64,000 nucleotides of DNA from JACVRW01 sp963728495 (GTDB lineage Bacteria > Actinomycetota > Thermoleophilia > Solirubrobacterales > Thermoleophilaceae): positions 62,001 to 126,000 of the forward strand of contig CAVSKI010000011.1 in the NCBI GenBank assembly GCA_963728495.1. The letters run 5' to 3'. The notes beneath the pieces were generated by a model that saw only the letters and a list, made by a program, of their open reading frames with translations, was not told the DNA's origin and did not search any database. Positions 39,564 through 48,425 of the stretch are shown piece after piece. The position numbers and the translations under genes are program-made. Every line of letters begins with the position of its first letter. Positions within the stretch are counted from its first letter, which is position 1.

Positions 39564-40537
39564 GCGTAGGCCTCCTCGCGAGCCTCGGCGTCGGCTTCCT
39601 CCTCGGCGCTGCGACCGGTGAGCGCGATGAAAACGTCGTCGAGCGTGGGGCGGCGCAGCGTGATGTCCTCGATGCCGACCCCGGCCTCGTCGAGCCGGCG
39701 AACGGCCTCGGCGATCACGCCCGACCGCGAACGTATGACGGCGCGTACTACGCCATCCTCGCGCGAGGGGCGCTCGGCGGAGATCTCCGCCAGCACCGCC
39801 ATCGCCTCCTCGGCGTCCGCGGGATCCTCCAGCTGGACCTCGAGCCGCTCGCCACCGACTCTGTCCTTGAGCTCGTCGGAGGTGCCCTCGGCGATCACGG
39901 TGCCGTGGTCGATGACCACTATCCGGTCGGCGAGCCGGTCGGCCTCGTCCAGGTACTGCGTGGTGAGCAGCACGGTGGTGCCCGCGGCCGCGCGTCGCTC
40001 GATGGTCTCCCACATGCTGAGCCGGGCGCGTGGGTCCAGGCCCGTCGTGGGCTCGTCCAGGAACAGCACGGGCGGGCGGATGATGAGGGCCGCGGCCAGG
40101 TCGAGGCGCCGGCGCATGCCGCCCGAGTAGGTCTTTGTCGGCCGTTTGGCGGCGTCGGCCAGCTCGAAGAGCTCGAGCAACTCGTTCGCTCGCTCGCGCG
40201 CCGCCGAACGGCCCATGTGGTAGAGCCGACCGACCATCTCCAGGTTCTCGAAGCCGGTCAGGTTCTCGTCCACAGCCGCGTATTGGCCGGCGAGCCCGAT
40301 CTTCGAGCGCAGTGTTGCCGCGTCGCGCACGGTGTCCAGGCCGGCCACGCGGGCGGTGCCCCCGTCCGGCTCGAGCAGGGTGGCGAGGATCCTCACGGCG
40401 GTGGTTTTTCCGGCGCCGTTGGGTCCGAGCAGGCCAAGCACGCTACCCGTTGGGGCCGTAAAATCGACCCCGCACAGCGCGCGTACCGAGCCGTAGGACT
40501 TCTCGAGCCCCTCGACGACGATCGCATCATCTTGCAT
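39560..40537 (-). CDS. ABC-2 exporter ATP-binding protein (DrrA-type)
   Basis: A 325-residue ATPase of the daunorubicin-resistance type. Walker A is GPNGAGKTT (about 37-45), the Q-loop is LAGQYAAVDENLTG, the signature YSGGMRRRLDLA, Walker B VLFLDEPTTGLDP, and the H-loop position is TTQYLDEADRLAD with Gln in place of His, as is common in DrrA. The C-terminal regulatory domain contains RRPTLDDVFIALTGRS, typical of the family. It forms a two-gene operon with the permease downstream. Confidence 0.91.
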   Translation of the reverse strand: MQDDAIVVEGLEKSYGSVRALCGVDFTAPTGSVLGLLGPNGAGKTTAVRILATLLEPDGGTARVAGLDTVRDAATLRSKIGLAGQYAAVDENLTGFENLEMVGRLYHMGRSAARERANELLELFELADAAKRPTKTYSGGMRRRLDLAAALIIRPPVLFLDEPTTGLDPRARLSMWETIERRAAAGTTVLLTTQYLDEADRLADRIVVIDHGTVIAEGTSDELKDRVGGERLEVQLEDPADAEEAMAVLAEISAERPSREDGVVRAVIRSRSGVIAEAVRRLDEAGVGIEDITLRRPTLDDVFIALTGRSAEEEADAEAREEAYA

Positions 40538-40604
40538 CGTCCTGACGCTACCGAAGGCGGCAGCGGCGAGGGTTCGGTTTGCCACACACTTGGGGCTTGG
40601 CGTG

Positions 40605-42068
40605 CTAACCCTCAAGTGTGCTTGCGGTCCGGGCCGTCGCGACGACTTCGGCGACGAGGGTCGAGAGGTGCTCCGAGCTTGTGTCGGGGTGCAGGATGCA
40701 GGCGCGCAGCGTCTCGCGGCCGCCGAAGACGGTGCCGGTGACGAAGGCGCGGCCTCGCGCCTGAACCGCCTCCGGCAATGCGCGGTTGAGCTCGTCCAGC
40801 CCGGCGGGCGGACAGCCCGCCGGGCGCGCGCGGAAGGCGACGATGGAGGTCTCGGGCGCGGCGGCCAGCTCCAGCTCGGGTTCGCGCTCGACCAGCGCCG
40901 CCAGCTCGCGGGCAAGTGCGTTCGCACGCGCCACCTGGGCGGCGATGCCGGTTCGCCCGCGCGCGGCGATGGTCGCCCACGTCTTGAGGGCGCGGAAGGG
41001 CCTGGTCTGCTCGAGCCCGTATTCGGCGAACGTGCCGACCGGCGCGTCGGCGTCCTGGCGTAGGTAGGGCGGGATGAGGCTGAACGCTTCGCGCAGGTCG
41101 TCGCCGCGCCGCACCAGCGCGCAGCCGGCGTCGACGGGAACGCCGAGCCACTTGTGGGGGTCGAGAACCAGCGAGTCGGCGTGTTCCATGCCGCGGTAGC
41201 GGGGCGCGATCGCTGCGTCGAGCACGCCGAACGCGCCGTAGGCGCCGTCGACGTGGAACCAGAGGTCCTCCGCGGTCGCGACATCGGCGAGCGCGTCGAG
41301 CGGGTCGATCGCGCCGGCGTTGACGGTGCCGGCCGAGCCGACGAGCAGCGCCGGCACCGCCCCGCTCGCGCGATCGGCGGCGATCATCGCGCGCAGCGCG
41401 GCAGCGTCGAGCCGGCCTCCCTCGAGCGGCACCTCGCGCATCGAACCGCTACCGAGGCCCAGCAGCTCCAGGGCGCGCCGCACGCAGCTATGGGCCTCGG
41501 CCGGCACGTAGGCGATCAGTTGCGGCGCGCCGGCGACGCCGTCGCGACGCACGTCATGCCCGCCCGCCGCCAGCGCGCGACTGCGAGCGCCCGCGAAGCA
41601 GACGATCGTCGCGGCGGACCCGCCGCTGGTCAGCAGGCCGGCGCCCGGCGCGTGCGGAAAGCCCACAAGCTCGGCCAGCCAGCGCACCACCGCGCGCTCG
41701 AGGTGGACGTCGGCATGGTCGCCAGAGACGACGCTCGGGTTCATCGCCGCTGCCGCCAGCGAAGCCATGACACCAGCGGGGGAAGGCGGCGAGTTGACCC
41801 AGCCAAAGAAGGCCGGGTGGCCGTTGCCCATGGCGTGCGGCAAGACATCGCGCAACGCGGTCGCGACCAGATCGTCCAGCGCCGCCGGGTGCTCGGGCAG
41901 GGGCAGCCCGAGCAACCGTTCGCGCAGGGCGCCGGGGAGCGGCTGCCAGACCGGCTGCGAGGGCAGCGCCTCGAGGTGGTCGGCGACGCTGTCCACCAGC
42001 GCGTGCGCGGCACTGCGAAACGCCGGCAGATCATCTTCGCGCGCCGCGCTCACGTCCGCTTCGCTCAC
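40605..42068 (-). CDS. PLP-dependent group II amino-acid decarboxylase
   Basis: A 487-residue enzyme of the aromatic-L-amino-acid/tyrosine/glutamate decarboxylase group. N-terminal signature HPAFFGWVNSPPSPAGVMASLAAAAMNPS; cofactor region TSGGSAATIVCFAGAR; FHVDGAYGAFG with the aspartate binding the pyridine nitrogen; the PLP-lysine lies in LDPHKWLGVP. It would decarboxylate an aromatic or similar amino acid to the amine; the substrate cannot be fixed. The GTG start at 42068 is the best-placed; GTG 42056 is an alternative. It lies divergent from the ArsR operon across a structured 147-base gap. Confidence 0.88.
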   Translation of the reverse strand: MSEADVSAAREDDLPAFRSAAHALVDSVADHLEALPSQPVWQPLPGALRERLLGLPLPEHPAALDDLVATALRDVLPHAMGNGHPAFFGWVNSPPSPAGVMASLAAAAMNPSVVSGDHADVHLERAVVRWLAELVGFPHAPGAGLLTSGGSAATIVCFAGARSRALAAGGHDVRRDGVAGAPQLIAYVPAEAHSCVRRALELLGLGSGSMREVPLEGGRLDAAALRAMIAADRASGAVPALLVGSAGTVNAGAIDPLDALADVATAEDLWFHVDGAYGAFGVLDAAIAPRYRGMEHADSLVLDPHKWLGVPVDAGCALVRRGDDLREAFSLIPPYLRQDADAPVGTFAEYGLEQTRPFRALKTWATIAARGRTGIAAQVARANALARELAALVEREPELELAAAPETSIVAFRARPAGCPPAGLDELNRALPEAVQARGRAFVTGTVFGGRETLRACILHPDTSSEHLSTLVAEVVATARTASTLEG

Positions 42069-42110
42069 ATCGCAAGAATAAGAAACAGTCAGTGGCTTCG
42101 TGCCCTGGTG

Positions 42111-42162
42111 GGGGGCAAGTCGCTTTACGTACCGGGATGGGTACACAAGACGACTTGCTCCC
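42111..42162 (+). promoter_or_regulatory. Long nested hairpin in the leader of the ArsR operon
   Basis: GGGGGCAAGTCG (42111-42122) pairs with CGACTTGCTCCC (42151-42162), 12 bp with one G-U. Inside, GTACC (42129-42133) pairs with GGTAC (42140-42144). The G-U pair is only a pair in plus-strand RNA; on the minus strand it becomes A-C, which favours a plus-strand transcript. The right arm is also half of the next hairpin, so the two cannot form together. Confidence 0.55.
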
Positions 42163-42183
42163 TCGCGGAGCAAGGAGCGTTTT
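42154..42183 (+). terminator. Possible attenuator hairpin before the ArsR operon
   Basis: CTTGCTCC (42154-42161) and GGAGCAAG (42167-42174) form a perfect 8-bp stem with loop CTCGC, followed by GAGCG and TTTT (42180-42183). It resembles an intrinsic terminator and uses the same bases as the right arm of the hairpin at 42111-42162. It lies 33 bases before the ArsR start. Confidence 0.45.
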
Positions 42184-42215
42184 ACTATCTGGTTAAATAC
42201 ATCCGGGACAGCCGA

Positions 42216-42539
42216 GTGACGACGAACCAGCTGGACAAGACCTTTGCCGCGCTCGCCAGCCCCACCCGGCGGGCCATTCTCCAGCGCCTTGCGCAGGGCG
42301 AGGCCACGGTGAGCGAGCTGGCTGAACCGTTGACGGTGAGCCTGCCCGCGGTGTCCAAGCACCTCACGGTCCTCGAGAACGCCGATTTGATCTCGCGTGG
42401 TCGCAGGGCGCAATGGCGCCCCTGCCGGCTGGCGCCACGGCCGCTCGAGGATGTGGTCGACTGGCTCGAGTCCTACCGCCAGTTCTTCGAAGGCAGCTAT
42501 GCGCGACTCGAGGATCACCTCCGGGAGATGCAGAGGTGA
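42216..42539 (+). CDS. ArsR-family transcriptional regulator
   Basis: A 107-residue winged-helix regulator. It opens with DKTFAALASPTRRAILQRLAQGEATVSELAEPL, and the recognition region is SLPAVSKHLTVLENADLISRGRRAQWRPCRL. No metal-binding ELCVC-type motif is present; this is the subgroup usually paired with SRPBCC proteins. The start is GTG 42216. The next gene begins on its stop (GTGA), so regulator, SRPBCC protein and DHFR-like protein form one operon. Autoregulation is likely for this arrangement. Confidence 0.88.
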   Translation: MTTNQLDKTFAALASPTRRAILQRLAQGEATVSELAEPLTVSLPAVSKHLTVLENADLISRGRRAQWRPCRLAPRPLEDVVDWLESYRQFFEGSYARLEDHLREMQR

Positions 42540-42988
42540 CGCTGCGCGAGTTCAAGCTGACTCACGTTCTTGACGCACCGAGAGAGCTGGTGTGGAAGGC
42601 GTGGACCGAGCCCGAGGAGCTCGCGCGCTGGTGGGGACCGAAGGGCATCACCACCCCGATTCAGACCATCCAAATGGACGTCCGGCCCGGCGGCGTATTT
42701 CGGCTGACGATGGTGCTGGACGCGGACGGGACCGAGTTCCCGTCGGACATGACCTTCCGCGAAGTGACCGAGCCCGAGCGGCTGGTCTACGGGTGGGAGG
42801 CCCAGCGAGGGCTCGGAGCGGGCGAGGTGACCGTGACCTTCATCGACCTGGGCGACAAGACCGAGATGACCACTCACTTCGCCGGGTACGCCACAGACGA
42901 GGTCGCCGAGCAGGCCGAGCTCGGCTGGGCTCAGCAACTTGGCAAGCTGGCGGCGTACCTGACCGCAGAACAGCAAGGAGGCGACTGA
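42536..42988 (+). CDS. SRPBCC/AHSA1-domain protein
   Basis: A 150-residue single-domain protein of the START-like fold. Typical features are LTHVLDAPRELVWKAWTEPEELARWWGPKG (about 8-37), the DVRPGGVFRL strand pair and the C-terminal helix EQAELGWAQQLGKLAAYL. Members bind hydrophobic ligands in a deep cavity. It is coupled at both ends to neighbours (GTGA at the start, TGATG at the stop). Function in this ArsR-linked arrangement is unknown. Confidence 0.87.
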   Translation: MTLREFKLTHVLDAPRELVWKAWTEPEELARWWGPKGITTPIQTIQMDVRPGGVFRLTMVLDADGTEFPSDMTFREVTEPERLVYGWEAQRGLGAGEVTVTFIDLGDKTEMTTHFAGYATDEVAEQAELGWAQQLGKLAAYLTAEQQGGD

Positions 42989-43587
42989 TGGAAATCATCC
43001 TTACCGGCTTCATGAGCCTGGACGGCGTCGTGCAGGCGCCGGGCGGGCCCGAGGAGGACACCGACGGCGGGTTCGCCCACGGCGGCTGGTCACATAAGTA
43101 CTTCGACCCCGAGACGATGGGTTCCGCCTGGGATGCAGTCATCCGCAGGTCGGACGCACTGCTCTTCGGGAGGCGCACCTGGCAGGGGATGGCCGCGGCC
43201 TGGCCCGAACGCGCGGGTGACCCGTTTGCCGACCTCATGAACGAGATCCCCAAGTACGTGGCGTCCCGCACGCTGGGCGAGGATGACCTGACCTGGTCGG
43301 GCTCCACGTTGTTGCCCGCCGACGACGCGATCGGTGCCGTGCGCGAGCTGCGGGAACGGGATGGCCAGGGGCTACAGGTGATGGGTAGCGCCTCGCTCGC
43401 CACCCAGCTGGTCGAGCAGGATCTCGTGGACGAATACGTGCTGATGATCGAGCCGATCCTGCTCGGCGGCGGCAAGCGGATCTTTCCCGAGGACAGCCAT
43501 GCCCGGCCGCTCGAGCTCGTTTCGACCACGACCGCGAGCACCGGCGTGCTGATCTGCACCTACCGGCCGGCCGCCGGCGAGGCTTGA
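42988..43587 (+). CDS. Dihydrofolate reductase-family protein (RibD C-terminal-like)
   Basis: A 199-residue protein with the RibD C-terminal/DHFR fold: LTGFMSLDGVVQAPGG at the N-terminus, DALLFGRRTWQGMAAAWP (about 52-69) and LQVMGSASLATQLVEQDLVDEYVLMIEPILLGGGKRIF (about 130-168). These are cofactor-binding motifs for NADPH. Such stand-alone proteins are not true folate reductases and their substrate is unknown. Third gene of the ArsR operon. Confidence 0.87.
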   Translation: MEIILTGFMSLDGVVQAPGGPEEDTDGGFAHGGWSHKYFDPETMGSAWDAVIRRSDALLFGRRTWQGMAAAWPERAGDPFADLMNEIPKYVASRTLGEDDLTWSGSTLLPADDAIGAVRELRERDGQGLQVMGSASLATQLVEQDLVDEYVLMIEPILLGGGKRIFPEDSHARPLELVSTTTASTGVLICTYRPAAGEA

Positions 43588-43590
43588 CTC

Positions 43591-43887
43591 CTAGGCTTCG
43601 GCCTGCGACGCGGTCCAGTCGCGCAGCCGGGGCACCAGCTCGGGCGAGGCCGCTCCTCCTACCTCGACCACCTCATCGGCCGGGACGTTCGCGCGCCGCG
43701 CGGCGCTGAGGATGGCGTCCGGGGAGGGCGCCTCGTAGAGGCAGTAGGTGCGCCGCTGGTCCGCGCTCAGGAACGAGAACAGCCAGCGCACGCCCTCGTC
43801 CGCGTTTATGTCGTCGATCAGCTTGACGTCGCTGCTCGTAAGCTCGAGCTGGTCCGCGAAGGTTCGTTCGATCATGTAGAGCGGCAT
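43591..43887 (-). CDS. DUF4242 small protein
   Basis: A 98-residue protein opening PLYMIERTFAD, with GVRWLFSFLSADQRRTYCLYEAPSPDAI (about 33-60) and VPADEVVEVGG. This matches the DUF4242 ferredoxin-like-fold family; Streptomyces SCO4226, a relative, binds nickel. It ends 3 bases from the DHFR-like gene's stop (convergent) and begins 25 bases after the LuxR gene's stop on the same strand, so it may be co-transcribed with that regulator. Confidence 0.8.
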   Translation of the reverse strand: MPLYMIERTFADQLELTSSDVKLIDDINADEGVRWLFSFLSADQRRTYCLYEAPSPDAILSAARRANVPADEVVEVGGAASPELVPRLRDWTASQAEA

Positions 43888-43912
43888 GGTCAGTTGATCG
43901 TAGCGGGGGCCT

Positions 43913-46876
43913 CTACGCCTCTACCAGGCCTAGCCGGTGAGCGTAGGAGGCGGCCTCGGTCCGGTTGGCACAGCCGCTCTTGCGCAGGATGCTGCGGATG
44001 TGGTTGGCGGCCGTGTGCTCGCTGATGATGAGCTCCGCGCCTATCTCGCGGTTGCTGAGGCCCTTGGCCACGAGGCCCAGGATCTGCACCTCGCGGGATG
44101 ACAGGCCGTCGGGGAGGGCCGCCTTCTGCTCGGCCGGCCCGAGCGCGCGGATGCGGCCGAGCAGCGCCGCCATGCCGATCTGCTCCGCGTGTCTCGCCGC
44201 CTCGCCGAGCAAGGCAGAGACCCGGTCGCGCTCGCCGGGCCCGCGCGCCACCAGCAGGCGGGCGTATTCGTACTCGGTGTGGGCGAGCCAGGTCACGGCC
44301 CCCATGCGCCGGTTCAGCTCCAGCGCGCTCTCGAAATGAGCCTCTGCGCGCTCCCATTCCCCCAGGGTGGTGGCGAGCATGCCCAGGTAGCGATCTGCCG
44401 CGCCGTAGTACGCAACGAGGTGGCCGATCATCACGTTCGCCCCCGCGAGCGGCTCGAGCTCCGGATACACGAGAGCAGCGGTCGCCTCGTCGCCCAGCGC
44501 CGCAGACGCATCGGTCAGGTAGGTCAGCGAGGCGAGCCAGAGGGACTCGCGGAAGCCGTCGAGCCCCTCGACCGCCACCCGCGCGAGCTCCCGCCGCGCC
44601 TCCTCTTCCATGCCCAGCTCCACAAGCACCGACACGAGGCCCGGCAACCAAGGCCCGGCACGCTCCGCATTGCCCGCGAGGATCCTGATCACCGGCGCGA
44701 GCTCCGGCAGGCGCCCCTGCTCGCGGCGGACGCTGAACATCTGAATTCCCTGAACGCCGGATGCGTCGCGTCCGGTGAGCAGACGGCTCCATTCATGGGA
44801 ACGCCACGCGATCGCCTCGGCCTCCGCGAGCTGGCCGTCGCTCAGCGCGATGGCCGATCCGTAGTGCTCGGCTACGTGGAGCATGAAGGGCTGAGCCGTC
44901 TGTTCGGCGGTCTCGAGCAGGACCGATACCTGCTTCCGCGCCGCGTCGATTTCGCCGAGGGCGACGAAGGCCGGAACTCGCCAGGCCATTGCCTCGGCGC
45001 GGATCTCCGTGTTGCCCAGCTCCTCGGCCAGATCGGTCGCCTCGGTCAGCATGGCGAGTATCTCCTCGAGCGAGGTGGTGCCGCGGGACCAGTAGGCCCG
45101 CATCAGCACGGTGGCCAGCCCGGTGTGATCCTCCAGCCGCCGAGCCATGGCGATCGCGTTCGTGCGCACGATCGCTCCACGCTCGTGATCGCCTCGGAAG
45201 TCGAGTGCGCGGGCCAGCCCGGCCAGCAACCCGACGCGCAGCTCGGAGCTTCCGTCACCCAGCGCCGTGGCGGCCTCCTCGAGCAGCTCGCCCGCGCGCG
45301 GATCGGCGATTCCCGGCCGCCAGCACGCCTCCTCGTAGCCGATCGCCGCCCGGGCGAGCAGGTCGCCATCGTCCAGCTCGCGCGCGATGGCCGCTGCCGC
45401 CCTGAAGGCCTCCAGTGCCTCGAGCGCCTTGCCCGCCCGGTGACGGGCGGTGCCGAGCTCGAGGAGCACCGTGGCCTGCTCGGTCGGGTCCTCGATCCCC
45501 AGCTCGAGCGCGGTGAACAGCCGGTCGGCGGCCTCGTCGAAGGCGAGCGCGGCGCCGGCCGCCCGCCCGGCCCGGACGTTGTATTCGACCCCGCGGGCTT
45601 CCCCGCCGAACGGCGCCGCCGCGGCGAAGTGGTATGCGAGGTCCGCCAGAGCGCGGCCGGACCGACCCTCGGCGCTCTCGAGCGCCTCACCTATGCGCAG
45701 GTGCAGCTCGGCGCGTCGCAGCCCGCTGGGCCGGTCGTAGAGCGCGCGCCGAACGAGCTCGTGCGTGAACCGATAGGCCAGCGTGCGGGAGGAGAGCTCC
45801 TCGATCATTCCGCTGCTCCCAGCCTCGTCGAGGGCCGCGAGGAGCTCGGGCTCTCCCAGGCCGGCTGCGCGGCGGACCGTGTCGAGCTCGAATTCCGTCC
45901 CCGCCGTCGCTGCGAGCTCGAGTAGCTCGGTGGTCCCGGGCGCCAGCCGGGAGAGCCTTTGGCTGACGACCTCTCGAACGCTGTCGGGGGTTCCCAGGTC
46001 CGTGACGGGGCGGGTGAGCCTGATCTTGGCGTCGGCGATCTCGACGAATTGGGTCTCGACGAGGGCGCGCCACAGCTCGCAGACGAGGAACGCGTTTCCA
46101 TCGGTGAGGTTGCGGATCACCTGGGCCAGCTCGGGCGGGCCGGTACCGAGGTCGCCTCCCGCGGCGCGCCGCACCAACTCCGTGACCTCGTCGCCCGAGA
46201 AGCCGGACAGCCGCAGCCTGACAACGTCGTCGGAACGGCGCAGGTCGGCGAGGGTCTCGGAGAGCATCGCGGGAACGTCGGCCTGGGTATCGCGGAAGGT
46301 GCAGAGCAGCAGGACTCGAGCGCTTCCGGCGGCCCGCGCCAGGTGTCGAAGCAGCAGGAGGGTCGGGGCGTCGGCCCAGTGCCCGTCCTCGAGCACGAGC
46401 AGCACCGGCCGCTCGCGACCGACACTCGTGAGGAGGTCGTTCACTGCCGTATGCAGCCGGTGGCGCTCGGTGTCCGGGTCGGCCTTCACGGGCGGCGGCA
46501 GGTCGGGCACCCGGACCGCCAGCTCGGGGAGGAGTCGGGTCAGCTCGCCGCCCGTGGTGCCGAGCGCCGCGCTCAGCTCATCCGGATCGAGGACCCGCGC
46601 CAGGTGGTCGAGAGCCTCGACGAACGGGCCGTAGGGGGTGCGAACCACCGCGTCGCACGCGCCGTAGAGGACCAGCGCGCCGTCATCCGCCGCCTTGGTC
46701 GCGAACTCGCGCACCAGGCGGCTCTTGCCCGACCCGGGCTCACCTCCCACGAGCACCACCCGGCGGCCCTCGCCCTCGGCTCTCGGCATGAGAGAGCGCA
46801 GCGCTTCCAGCTCGGCCGCGCGTCCGACGAACGGAAAGGTCGACGTGAGGCGGAGCGAGCCAGGGAGGTCGTGCAT
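43913..46876 (-). CDS. Large LuxR-family ATPase regulator (LAL/MalT-like)
   Basis: A 987-residue regulator. An AAA ATPase module (about 18-300) has Walker A GGEPGSGKSRLV and Walker B LLVLEDGHWAD. It is followed by winged-helix and TPR-like repeat regions (about 350-880), then a LuxR helix-turn-helix (about 920-985): LSSREVQILGLVAKGLSNREIGAELIISEHTAANHIRSIL. ATG 46876 is chosen because the family start DLPGSLRLTSTFPFVGR follows at once; ATG 46909 is also in frame. It is divergent from a berberine-bridge-type flavoprotein, its probable target, though that is inference. Confidence 0.88.
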   Translation of the reverse strand: MHDLPGSLRLTSTFPFVGRAAELEALRSLMPRAEGEGRRVVLVGGEPGSGKSRLVREFATKAADDGALVLYGACDAVVRTPYGPFVEALDHLARVLDPDELSAALGTTGGELTRLLPELAVRVPDLPPPVKADPDTERHRLHTAVNDLLTSVGRERPVLLVLEDGHWADAPTLLLLRHLARAAGSARVLLLCTFRDTQADVPAMLSETLADLRRSDDVVRLRLSGFSGDEVTELVRRAAGGDLGTGPPELAQVIRNLTDGNAFLVCELWRALVETQFVEIADAKIRLTRPVTDLGTPDSVREVVSQRLSRLAPGTTELLELAATAGTEFELDTVRRAAGLGEPELLAALDEAGSSGMIEELSSRTLAYRFTHELVRRALYDRPSGLRRAELHLRIGEALESAEGRSGRALADLAYHFAAAAPFGGEARGVEYNVRAGRAAGAALAFDEAADRLFTALELGIEDPTEQATVLLELGTARHRAGKALEALEAFRAAAAIARELDDGDLLARAAIGYEEACWRPGIADPRAGELLEEAATALGDGSSELRVGLLAGLARALDFRGDHERGAIVRTNAIAMARRLEDHTGLATVLMRAYWSRGTTSLEEILAMLTEATDLAEELGNTEIRAEAMAWRVPAFVALGEIDAARKQVSVLLETAEQTAQPFMLHVAEHYGSAIALSDGQLAEAEAIAWRSHEWSRLLTGRDASGVQGIQMFSVRREQGRLPELAPVIRILAGNAERAGPWLPGLVSVLVELGMEEEARRELARVAVEGLDGFRESLWLASLTYLTDASAALGDEATAALVYPELEPLAGANVMIGHLVAYYGAADRYLGMLATTLGEWERAEAHFESALELNRRMGAVTWLAHTEYEYARLLVARGPGERDRVSALLGEAARHAEQIGMAALLGRIRALGPAEQKAALPDGLSSREVQILGLVAKGLSNREIGAELIISEHTAANHIRSILRKSGCANRTEAASYAHRLGLVEA

Positions 46877-47027
46877 GCTGCTCCGCAAACGATAGTCAGA
46901 TCTGATCATTCGCGGATCCGGAGCAACCACAACCGGGAATAGAAGTGGGTCAGCTCGCGTCATGACAGTGGGCCGCGCACTCCGTAGCGTCCCGCTCAGA
47001 TAAGTCACGACCACTCAGGAGGCACGT

Positions 47028-48425
47028 GTGAGTACCGTCATCAACCCGGCGAAGGCCGCCAGCCAGGAGCTCTCAGGGCTGCGGGGACAGCTGATCACAC
47101 CCGACGACGCCAGCTTCGGCGAGGCGAGCAAGGTCTACAACGCGATGATCGACAAGCGGCCGGCGCTGATCGCGCGGTGCAAGCGGCCCGACGACGTCGC
47201 GAAGGTCATCGCCTTTGCCCGCGACCACGATCTGCTCCTGGCAGTTCGAGGCGGCGGCCACAACGGCGCCGGGCTGGGCACCTGCGACGACGGCGTGGTG
47301 GCCGATCTCTCGCTCATGAAGGACATCCAGGTCGATCCGGAGGCCCGTACGGTTCGGGTCGGCGGCGGCTGCCTGTGGGGCGAGGTCGACCGGGCCACCA
47401 ACGAGCACGGCCTGGCCACCCCGAGCGGCATCATCTCGACCACCGGCGTGGGCGGGCTCACCCTCGGCGGGGGCCTCGGGCACCTCACGCGCAAGTACGG
47501 GTTGAGCATCGACAACCTGCTGGAGGCGGAAATGGTCCTGGCCAGCGGCGAGCAGGTTCGCGCGAGCGCCGACGAGCATCCGGACCTCTACTGGGCCATC
47601 CGCGGGGGCGGCGGCAACTTCGGCGTCGTGACCTCGTTCCTGTTCCGCTTGCACGAGGTGGACACGATCGTGGGCGGCCCCACGTTCTGGCCGGTGGAGG
47701 ACGCGGCCGAGGTCCTCTCGATCTATCGCGAGTTCCTGCCCGCCGCTCCGCGTGAGCTGAACGGCTTCTTCGCCTTCCACACCGTTCCCCCGGGCCCGCC
47801 CTTCCCCGAGGAGATCCACCTGCGCGAGGTCTGCGGCGTGGTCTGGTGCTACGCCGGAGCGGACGAGGATGCCGCGGCGAAGGCGATGGCCCCGATGATG
47901 GATGCCGCGCCCGAGCCGCTCATGCACGGGCCGCACGCCATGCCTCACCCGGCGCTGCAGGGCGCGTTCGACGCGCTCTACCCGCATGGCGAGCAGTGGT
48001 ACTGGCGCGCCGACTTCGTGAACGAGATCCCAGACGCGGCGGTGGAGATCCATGCCCGCTTCGGCTCCGACATGCCGACGATGAAGTCGACCATGCACAT
48101 GTACCCGATCGACGGCGCCGCGCACGACGTGGGCCCGGCCGATACGGCGTGGAACTACCGCGGCGCGAACTGGGGCTCGGTCTTCGCGGGCGTCGATCCC
48201 GACCCGGCGAACGTGGACGCGATCGGCAAGTGGAGCAGGGAGTACCACGAGGCCCTGCATCCGTACTCGGCCGGCGGCGCCTACGTGAACATGATGATGG
48301 ACGAGGGCCAGGAGCGAGTCCGCGCGGCGTACGGCGACAACTACGACCGCCTGGCGAGCATCAAGGCCACCTACGACCCGGACAATGTCTTCCGGGTCAA
48401 CCAGAACATCCAGCCGGCGGCTTAG
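47028..48425 (+). CDS. FAD-linked oxidase (berberine bridge enzyme-like)
   Basis: A 465-residue flavoprotein of the BBE/6-hydroxynicotine oxidase group. The PCMH-type FAD domain has VRGGGHNGAG with H78, the usual covalent FAD attachment site, then VRVGGGCLWGEV, TTGVGGLTLGGGLGHLTRKYGLS and YWAIRGGGGNFGVVTSF. The C-terminal BBE motif is YDPDNVFRVNQNI. The start GTG has AGGAGG 6 bases upstream. Such enzymes oxidise alcohols, amines or natural products with O2; the substrate is unknown. No signal peptide. Confidence 0.9.
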   Translation: MSTVINPAKAASQELSGLRGQLITPDDASFGEASKVYNAMIDKRPALIARCKRPDDVAKVIAFARDHDLLLAVRGGGHNGAGLGTCDDGVVADLSLMKDIQVDPEARTVRVGGGCLWGEVDRATNEHGLATPSGIISTTGVGGLTLGGGLGHLTRKYGLSIDNLLEAEMVLASGEQVRASADEHPDLYWAIRGGGGNFGVVTSFLFRLHEVDTIVGGPTFWPVEDAAEVLSIYREFLPAAPRELNGFFAFHTVPPGPPFPEEIHLREVCGVVWCYAGADEDAAAKAMAPMMDAAPEPLMHGPHAMPHPALQGAFDALYPHGEQWYWRADFVNEIPDAAVEIHARFGSDMPTMKSTMHMYPIDGAAHDVGPADTAWNYRGANWGSVFAGVDPDPANVDAIGKWSREYHEALHPYSAGGAYVNMMMDEGQERVRAAYGDNYDRLASIKATYDPDNVFRVNQNIQPAA

